From Patescibacteria group bacterium (GTDB taxonomy: Bacteria > Patescibacteriota > Minisyncoccia > Phycocordibacterales > UBA2100), in NCBI GenBank assembly GCA_015491135.1, contig WFWK01000049.1, positions 1-8,139 on the forward strand: DNA of 8,139 nt, in the 5' to 3' direction. Within the stretch, counting starts at the first letter, position 1. Each line of letters begins with the position of its first letter. Positions 4,384-8,139 of the stretch are shown here, in pieces. Under the pieces are notes generated by a model. The model saw only the letters and a list, made by a program, of their open reading frames with translations, had not been told where the DNA came from and made no database searches. Position numbers and translations under genes: made by a program.

Positions 4384-4647
4384 ATGGCAAATAAAAGATC
4401 GGCAAAAGAAGAGTTGCGAAAAGCGCAAAGGCGCTTTGTTTTTAACTTGCGTCGTAAACGTGCAATGAAAAGTGCTGTGAAAGAGTTTCGTAACCTGATA
4501 GCTGAAAAAGCTTTTGATAAAGCGGAAGCATTCATACCAACTCTATACAAAGCAATAGATAAAGCCGCCAAAAGAGGTGTAATAAAGAAAAACACCGCAG
4601 CTCGCAAAAAATCTCGCTTGATGAAAGCGTTGCTTTCGGCAAAGTAA
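4384..4647 (+). CDS. rpsT: 30S ribosomal protein S20
   Basis: S20 is a primary binder of 16S rRNA in the small subunit, bridging the 5' domain and helix 44. This 87-residue, strongly basic, all-helical protein has the family hallmarks: it begins MANKRSAKEELRKAQRR and carries the C-terminal signature KKNTAARKKSRL. Length is normal (84-90). The ATG at 4384 is chosen because the family begins MANxxSA; the same frame stays open for 12 codons upstream, but that segment contains the probable promoter -10. It heads an operon: ruvX starts 1 nt after its stop codon. No Shine-Dalgarno is present, in keeping with the predicted leaderless start. Confidence 0.95.
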   Translation: MANKRSAKEELRKAQRRFVFNLRRKRAMKSAVKEFRNLIAEKAFDKAEAFIPTLYKAIDKAAKRGVIKKNTAARKKSRLMKALLSAK

Positions 4648-4648
4648 C

Positions 4649-5059
4649 ATGCTTTTGGCTGTTGATTTCGGGTCTAAAAAGGTGGGCATAGCAATTTCCG
4701 ATGAGGGTGAGAAATTTGCTGTGCCTTTTTCCATTTTAAAAAACGATAATAACCTTTTGGAGGAAGTTTTAAAAATAGTAAAAGATTATTCAATTACTTT
4801 GGTTGTTGTGGGAAAATCCGTTAATTTGTCCGGTATCCCCAATAAAATACAAAAAGATGCCGAAGCTTTTGCAGAGCGTCTGAGAGCTTCGGGGATAGAG
4901 GTTGAGTTTTTTGATGAGAGATTTACAACCGCTCAGGCCAAAGAAATACAAAATATCAACAAAAAACCCAACAGTCGATCTAAACAAGCTACAAAACCTC
5001 TTGATGACAAAGCGGCGGCAATTATTTTGCAAGATTTTCTGGACTCACGCCAAAAATAA
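4649..5059 (+). CDS. ruvX: RuvX/YqgF-family RNase H-fold nuclease
   Basis: YqgF/RuvX proteins share the RuvC RNase H fold. They are described as putative Holliday-junction resolvases and, in E. coli, as a factor for 16S rRNA 5'-end processing. The 136 residues include AVDFGSKKVGIAISDE (first catalytic Asp at residue 6), VVVGKSVNLSG (52-62), FFDERFTTAQA (88-97, Glu90) and DDKAAAIILQDFL (from 119, Asp120 the likely last acid). All expected acidic positions are therefore present, and length is normal. It starts 1 nt after rpsT with no Shine-Dalgarno, so translation probably depends on coupling. The S20 neighbour fits a ribosome-maturation role, although that is inference. A tRNA-binding protein follows 14 nt downstream. 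Confidence 0.93.
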   Translation: MLLAVDFGSKKVGIAISDEGEKFAVPFSILKNDNNLLEEVLKIVKDYSITLVVVGKSVNLSGIPNKIQKDAEAFAERLRASGIEVEFFDERFTTAQAKEIQNINKKPNSRSKQATKPLDDKAAAIILQDFLDSRQK

Positions 5060-5073
5060 ATTAAAATATAATC

Positions 5074-5400
5074 ATGGATGAAATATCATACAATGATTTT
5101 GCAAAGCTAGACATCCGCATCGGTCAAGTACTGAAAGCCGAACGTCTTGAGGACTCTGACAAACTTATAAAATGTTTGGTTGATTTTGGTACCGAGCAAA
5201 GGACCATAGTTTCAGGACTTTTTCCTTACATAAAACCTGAAGAGCTGGAGGGTAAAAAATTCCCTTATGTTGTAAATTTAAAACCCAGAGAAATATTTGG
5301 CGTTTTAAGTGAAGGAATGATTTTGGCAATATCCGGTGATGAAGGACCGGTGCTTTTGGAGCCTTCAGATGACGTAAGCCCGGGAAGCAAAATTTCATAA
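5074..5400 (+). CDS. Stand-alone tRNA-binding OB-fold protein (MetRS C-terminal / Trbp111 type)
   Basis: This 108-residue protein corresponds to the EMAP-II-like OB-fold that in many bacteria forms the C-terminal dimerisation and tRNA-binding domain of methionyl-tRNA synthetase, and that also occurs alone as Trbp111. Diagnostic segments are FAKLDIRIGQVLKAE (9-23), a SDKL motif (28-31) and NLKPREIFGVLSEGMILA (68-85), the latter equivalent to the L-x-G-x-x-SEGM signature. No catalytic synthetase domain is attached. It may supply the missing domain to a short MetRS encoded elsewhere, or bind tRNA non-specifically. It is last in the rpsT-ruvX operon, 14 nt after the ruvX stop, without a Shine-Dalgarno. 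Annotation pipelines may call it methionine-tRNA ligase beta subunit. The related chaperone CsaA is a less likely alternative. Confidence 0.88.
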   Translation: MDEISYNDFAKLDIRIGQVLKAERLEDSDKLIKCLVDFGTEQRTIVSGLFPYIKPEELEGKKFPYVVNLKPREIFGVLSEGMILAISGDEGPVLLEPSDDVSPGSKIS

Positions 5401-5415
5401 ACAATATTAACCACC

Positions 5416-5437
5416 GTTTTTGTGTAATCACAAAAAC
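5416..5437. repeat. Perfect 9-bp palindrome over the pil promoter -35 region
   Basis: GTTTTTGTG (5416-5424) pairs perfectly with CACAAAAAC (5429-5437) around TAAT. No T tract follows on plus, so it is a poor terminator for the upstream operon. It ends 17 bp before the TATAAT of pilM, where the -35 would lie, so an operator for a dimeric regulator is a reasonable alternative. Confidence 0.65.
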
Positions 5438-5451
5438 ACTCCACTGATTCA

Positions 5452-5460
5452 TGGTATAAT
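5452..5460 (+). promoter_or_regulatory. Extended -10 promoter of the pil operon, predicted leaderless
   Basis: TGGTATAAT is a perfect extended -10 (TG-n-TATAAT, hexamer at 5455-5460). Six nucleotides then separate it from the ATG at 5467, so transcription should start at the start codon. No TTGACA-like -35 is seen at 16-18 bp, consistent with extended -10 dependence. Confidence 0.65.
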
Positions 5461-5466
5461 TTTTGC

Positions 5467-6540
5467 ATGCAAAAACCTGCAATTTCAAAAATATGGAGAT
5501 TGTTTCCTCCAATTGAATTTTTGTATATGCCAACCGGGGCGATTGATTTTTCAAGTTCCTCCATAAAATACATGGAAGCTAAACTTTCAGCCGAAGGTTA
5601 CATACCTTTCAATAAACAAAAAATAGATATAGATGCCGGAGTTATAATAGACGGAGCTGTTGCCGATGAAGAGGCTTTGATTGAACATCTTTCACAGTTA
5701 AAAACAAAAAGAAAATTTGTCTCAATAAGTATTCCTGGCGAGAGGGCTTTTTTGTTTACCGTTCCGGTTAAACATGCCGATGAGTCAATTGAAGATTTGG
5801 TCAATTTTTCGCTTGATGAGAATGTTCCGCTAGACTCCAGTTTGACAATAGCGGATTATGAGTTGATTAAAAGAGGTGGCAAAACTTTTGTATCGGTCGT
5901 TGCCTATGAAGATGAAGTTATTCAGTCATATATTCGCCCTCTCTCTTACGCCGGTTTTGAAGTTGTACGGGTTGAACCCGAGTCATTTGCTATTGCTCGC
6001 TCTGTTGCTCCGAATAAGGAGGGTACTTTTATGATAATTGATATAGGAGCGAACAGAACAAATATAATAGTTTCAGTCGGTAGTGTGCCGGTTTTTTCAG
6101 CAAATGTGAATTTTGGTATGAGAGAGATAACAGAAAAAATCATGGACGCTTACAACTGCTCTTTGGAAAAAGCCTACGACATTCAAAATCATGTGGGAAT
6201 TCAAACTGACAATAAAACCTTAAAAAGAGATATTAAAATTCACATTAAAGAGATGGTTCAAGAAATATCCAAACACTACAATTTCTGGGACTCAAGAAGA
6301 GACAAAAATGGTAATCGTATTGAAAGAATTGAAAATGTATTTTTAAGTGGGGGTGGGGGAGCTCTTTTGGGTTTGAAGGAAGAAATATCAAGCAAGTTGC
6401 ATGTTTATGTGGAGCACGCAAACGTTTGGCAACATTTGTTTGATTTGAATAAAAGAGTTCCAAAAATAAGTCGCACTGCTTCTTTGCAGTATGCCGCCAC
6501 TGCCGGGCTTTTAGTAGCTGATATAAATTCTTGCTTATGA
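5467..6540 (+). CDS. pilM: Type IV pilus assembly protein PilM
   Basis: PilM is an actin-like (FtsA-fold) cytoplasmic ATP-binding protein that binds the N-terminal tail of PilN and links the pilus motor to the inner-membrane platform. The 357 residues show the actin-type motifs. Phosphate-1 region GAIDFSSSSIK (24-34) has Ser where most relatives have Gly. The inter-subdomain acids lie around FSLDENVPLD (114-123). Phosphate-2 is MIIDIGANRTNI (189-200), and the adenosine loop is VFLSGGGGALLG (291-302). There is no membrane segment, as expected. The chosen ATG gives a normal N-terminal extension before the fold and sits 6 nt after a consensus -10. The stop overlaps the pilN start (ATGA), indicating translational coupling. 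It ends in UGA, which argues against a recoded UGA. Confidence 0.93.
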   Translation: MQKPAISKIWRLFPPIEFLYMPTGAIDFSSSSIKYMEAKLSAEGYIPFNKQKIDIDAGVIIDGAVADEEALIEHLSQLKTKRKFVSISIPGERAFLFTVPVKHADESIEDLVNFSLDENVPLDSSLTIADYELIKRGGKTFVSVVAYEDEVIQSYIRPLSYAGFEVVRVEPESFAIARSVAPNKEGTFMIIDIGANRTNIIVSVGSVPVFSANVNFGMREITEKIMDAYNCSLEKAYDIQNHVGIQTDNKTLKRDIKIHIKEMVQEISKHYNFWDSRRDKNGNRIERIENVFLSGGGGALLGLKEEISSKLHVYVEHANVWQHLFDLNKRVPKISRTASLQYAATAGLLVADINSCL

Positions 6541-7094
6541 ATTTACTTCCCAATCGGCTAAAAATTTTGCAAAAATGGAGAGTGCGTTTAAGGGCAATTT
6601 TGACAGTGCTTGCACTTGTAAATTTTGTTCTGCTAACTGCGTTTTTTGTCACCGTACCCATGTTTTTTTGGACAAACTTAAAAATAAAAGAATTTAAAAA
6701 TGAATTGACTCAAACCAAATCAAATATAGATATTTCCAAATACAGGGAAGATCTAAAACATATTAAAGATATGATTTCAAAAATAGAATCAATAGATAAG
6801 ATAAGAGACGATGCTTTGGTGGATGATATTTTTGTTTTATCTGAATCAGCATTTTTAAATGGAGGAATAAACATTACTTCTTTTAAAAGTTCTTTGTCAA
6901 AAGACGGAAAGGAGGTAAATATCACCATATCTGCAACAGCGAAAAACAGGGACTACATCTCAATGTGGCAGAAAACAATTAAAAAAAGCGGCAGGTTTAA
7001 AGAAGTTTCTTTACCAATTTCTTCACTTGCTCAAAAAGAAAACATTTCATTTGTGCTAAAATTAAAAAGAGACAAATATGATAAGAAGAATTAA
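6537..7094 (+). CDS. pilN: Type IV pilus inner-membrane protein PilN
   Basis: PilN is a bitopic inner-membrane protein; its short cytoplasmic tail docks into PilM and its periplasmic part pairs with PilO. This 185-residue product starts MNLLPNRL, which contains the conserved N-terminal (I)NLLP motif that binds PilM and strongly supports the ATG at 6537 over the in-frame TTG at 6531. A basic stretch precedes one transmembrane helix (about 20-42). A charged coiled-coil segment (about 47-87) follows, and then a small alpha/beta domain (about 100-180) with the ferredoxin-like fold expected for the Fims_N/PilN family. The start overlaps the pilM stop by 3 nt and the end overlaps pilO by 17 nt, so the three are tightly coupled. 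No Shine-Dalgarno is seen. Confidence 0.88.
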   Translation: MNLLPNRLKILQKWRVRLRAILTVLALVNFVLLTAFFVTVPMFFWTNLKIKEFKNELTQTKSNIDISKYREDLKHIKDMISKIESIDKIRDDALVDDIFVLSESAFLNGGINITSFKSSLSKDGKEVNITISATAKNRDYISMWQKTIKKSGRFKEVSLPISSLAQKENISFVLKLKRDKYDKKN

Positions 7095-7584
7095 AACACA
7101 TATTTTTTTACTCTTGTTCTTTACTTTAACTTTGGCCTCTTTTTTTAGTTTATGGTGGTGGATGAGAGGCGAGTTTAAAAGCAAAAAAACGGAACTTTCT
7201 TCAATACAAAAAGAAGTTGCTCAGTTAAAGTTTAGGGAGCTTTATGCCAAATCGTTTGACTCTTTGTTGAGTGAAATAAGCGAGCAAGAGCAAGAGTTAC
7301 TCAACTTATTTGTCTCAGAAGATGATATACCGACTGTCTTAGAGAACCTTGAGCAAAATGATTTTTTAAAAAGAACCAACATGGAGATAAGCTCCCTGAA
7401 GCCCAATAATGAAAGTATTATCATAAAGATTAAAGGTATTGGCTCTTTTGTATCTACTGTCAAAGCGCTGGATTATTTGGCTAATATTCCGAAAGTCGCT
7501 TTTCTAAAATCATTTAATTTAACTTATCAAGACAATGTGACTTTATGGAAATATGAAGCGGAAGTTGTTTTATTAAAAAAATAG
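7078..7584 (+). CDS. pilO: Type IV pilus inner-membrane protein PilO-like
   Basis: PilO pairs with PilN in the periplasm to align the pilus platform. The 168 residues have the PilO layout: a short basic cytoplasmic tail, one transmembrane helix rich in Phe and Trp (about 8-29), a coiled coil (about 32-76) and a C-terminal alpha/beta domain (about 85-166) containing IIIKIKGIGSFVSTVKALDYLANIP, typical of the pseudopilin-like PilO/GspM fold. The family is divergent in sequence, so the call rests on architecture and on position directly after pilN. The ATG at 7078 lies inside the pilN reading frame with a 17-nt overlap; only a weak AGAG precedes it. Confidence 0.85.
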   Translation: MIRRIKTHIFLLLFFTLTLASFFSLWWWMRGEFKSKKTELSSIQKEVAQLKFRELYAKSFDSLLSEISEQEQELLNLFVSEDDIPTVLENLEQNDFLKRTNMEISSLKPNNESIIIKIKGIGSFVSTVKALDYLANIPKVAFLKSFNLTYQDNVTLWKYEAEVVLLKK

Positions 7585-7589
7585 AACTT

Positions 7590-7949
7590 ATGCAAAATCA
7601 GACACAAATTAAAACACCTTTGTACTTCATCAAGAAAATTGCAAATTCTATAAAATTGAAATGGAAACAGTTTAAGGAAGGAGTTTCTTGCGCTACGTTT
7701 TTGATGAAGGTGTGGATTGTTGCCGTTGTGCTGTGGATTGCTGGTTTGTTTGTTGTAACTTTTATCTCAGGTGTTTATTCTTTTGATAATTTACTGTCAA
7801 ATTTTACCGTACCGTCAATTGAATCTGTACAAAAACAACAACTGGAAAGCCTGCTTGAATATTTCAACCTGAGAAAGGATGGAAAATCTTTACACACCAA
7901 TTACGCGGAACTGATAGATCCGGCTTTTATTTTCATTCCCGAGAAGTAA
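7590..7949 (+). CDS. Unnamed fourth gene of the pil operon, single-helix membrane protein
   Basis: I do not recognise this 119-residue protein by family. It has a basic, amphipathic 40-residue N-terminal tail (predicted cytoplasmic), one transmembrane helix (about 41-61, MKVWIVAVVLWIAGLFVVTFI), and a short external domain of about 55 residues with a helix (VQKQQLESLLEYF) and a C-terminal segment ending in DPAFIFIPEK. There is no lipobox, so it is not a standard PilP lipoprotein, although its place after pilO is where pilP lies in Proteobacteria. It begins 5 nt after the pilO stop without a Shine-Dalgarno and is presumably co-transcribed. A role in the pilus platform is inferred from position alone. 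Its stop codon abuts the tRNA-Arg promoter. Confidence 0.75.
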   Translation: MQNQTQIKTPLYFIKKIANSIKLKWKQFKEGVSCATFLMKVWIVAVVLWIAGLFVVTFISGVYSFDNLLSNFTVPSIESVQKQQLESLLEYFNLRKDGKSLHTNYAELIDPAFIFIPEK

Positions 7950-7978
7950 TGGACAATAGCGCAATTTTGCATTATTAT
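7950..7978 (+). promoter_or_regulatory. Promoter of tRNA-Arg(TCT)
   Basis: TGGACA (7950-7955, 5 of 6 matches to TTGACA) and TATTAT (7973-7978, 5 of 6 matches to TATAAT) are separated by exactly 17 bp. The expected start near 7985 is 3 nt before the mature tRNA. The -35 begins one base after the upstream stop codon. Confidence 0.65.
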
Positions 7979-7987
7979 GAGCCCACT

Positions 7988-8059
7988 GTCCCCGTAGTTT
8001 AATGGATAAAACAGGTGGCTTCTACCCACCCGATGGGGGTTCGAGTCCTCCCGGGGACA
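7988..8059 (+). tRNA. tRNA-Arg (anticodon TCT)
   Basis: The acceptor GTCCCCG pairs 7/7 with CGGGGAC (8052-8058). The D stem is GTTT/AAAC. The anticodon stem GGTGG/CCACC encloses CTTCTAC with TCT at 8021-8023. The T arm GGGGG/CCTCC contains one G-U pair, and the discriminator is A. CCA is not encoded. It reads AGA/AGG arginine codons. The D-loop is identical to that of the GCG-anticodon tRNA at 1747-1818 and contains A20, an arginine identity element. Confidence 0.95.
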
Positions 8060-8073
8060 CATAGAATATTAAA

Positions 8074-8102
8074 CCCCCAAAGCAACGCTTTGGGGGGTTT
8101 TT
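8074..8102 (+). terminator. Strong intrinsic terminator of tRNA-Arg(TCT)
   Basis: A perfect 10-bp stem (8074-8083 with 8087-8096) with a 3-nt loop is followed by G and TTTTT. It lies 14 nt beyond the tRNA. As no terminator is seen between the pil operon and the tRNA, it may also end pil readthrough transcripts. Confidence 0.9.
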
Positions 8103-8116
8103 GATATTCTTGGCAT

Positions 8117-8130
8117 CGGGAGGACTCGAA
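8117..8130 (-). repeat. Inverted 14-bp copy of a tRNA T-arm, possible tRNA 3'-end remnant
   Basis: The 14 bases are the exact reverse complement of 8040-8053 (T-loop, T-stem 3' side and first acceptor bases of tRNA-Arg(TCT)). On minus the sequence continues through a possible acceptor strand CGATGCC and A. The partner of the T stem is missing, because AAAAG stands where CCTCC would be needed on plus at 8131-8135. It is therefore not an intact tRNA as far as the window shows. The window ends 9 bases later. Confidence 0.5.
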
Positions 8131-8139
8131 AAAAGGCGC

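Noticed and set aside
5067..5072. Perfect TATAAT as a separate promoter for the tRNA-binding protein
   Set aside because: It lies 1 nt before the ATG, so transcription would start inside the gene after the start codon; the gene is better explained as part of the rpsT-ruvX operon.
6538..6540. UGA possibly read as glycine, as in some CPR lineages
   Set aside because: UGA falls exactly at the expected end of PilM and overlaps the PilN start, whose NLLP motif fits; no other in-frame UGA interrupts a gene.
1..8139. CRISPR arrays, transposases, toxin-antitoxin pairs and defence genes
   Set aside because: No regularly spaced repeats and no proteins with these motifs were seen on either strand.

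Overview
The window looks like chromosomal DNA of a Candidate Phyla Radiation (Patescibacteria, probably Parcubacteria-group) bacterium. This rests on protein families rather than a marker gene: a cysteine-rich Ig-repeat surface protein, a lamin-tail-like secreted protein directly behind ruvA, a compact pilM-pilN-pilO locus, a stand-alone tRNA-binding OB-fold protein, AT-rich composition, short intergenic gaps and single tRNA genes. UGA is used as a stop (pilM), so the UGA-Gly code of Gracilibacteria and Absconditabacteria is unlikely.

Layout. (1) 1-735: 3' end of a large Ig-like repeat protein, convergent with an unrecognised 140-residue gene (771-1193, minus strand); a hairpin terminator lies between them. 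(2) 1194-2019: a gene-poor stretch with tRNA-Lys(TTT) on plus and tRNA-Arg(GCG) on minus, and several strong inverted repeats that suggest structured RNA or regulatory DNA. (3) 2020-4054: a small two-helix membrane protein diverges from ruvA, which is followed after 3 nt by a secreted lamin-tail-like protein and a strong terminator. (4) 4236-5400: tRNA-Ser(TGA) on minus diverges from an rpsT-ruvX-tRNA-binding-protein operon. (5) 5416-7949: a pil operon, pilM-pilN-pilO plus an unnamed one-helix protein, driven by an extended -10 promoter overlapped by a perfect palindrome. (6) 7950-8139: tRNA-Arg(TCT) with its own promoter and terminator, then an inverted fragment of a tRNA 3' end.

How the genes fit together: RuvA (branch-migration complex subunit) and RuvX (YqgF-family nuclease/anti-terminator) serve recombination or RNA processing. 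S20 and the tRNA-binding protein serve translation. PilM, PilN and PilO form the cytoplasmic/inner-membrane alignment platform of a type IV pilus. The Ig-like and lamin-tail proteins are probably surface or secreted components.

The clearest unusual signals are: -10 hexamers set 5-6 nt before the start codon of several genes (predicted leaderless mRNAs), with a Shine-Dalgarno sequence seen at only one gene; a GCG-anticodon arginine tRNA; the palindrome over the pil promoter; two structured intergenic regions; and a nested palindrome with a tRNA remnant at the right end. I found no CRISPR array, transposase or clear undescribed multi-gene system. The nearest candidates are the fourth gene of the pil operon and the structured spacers.
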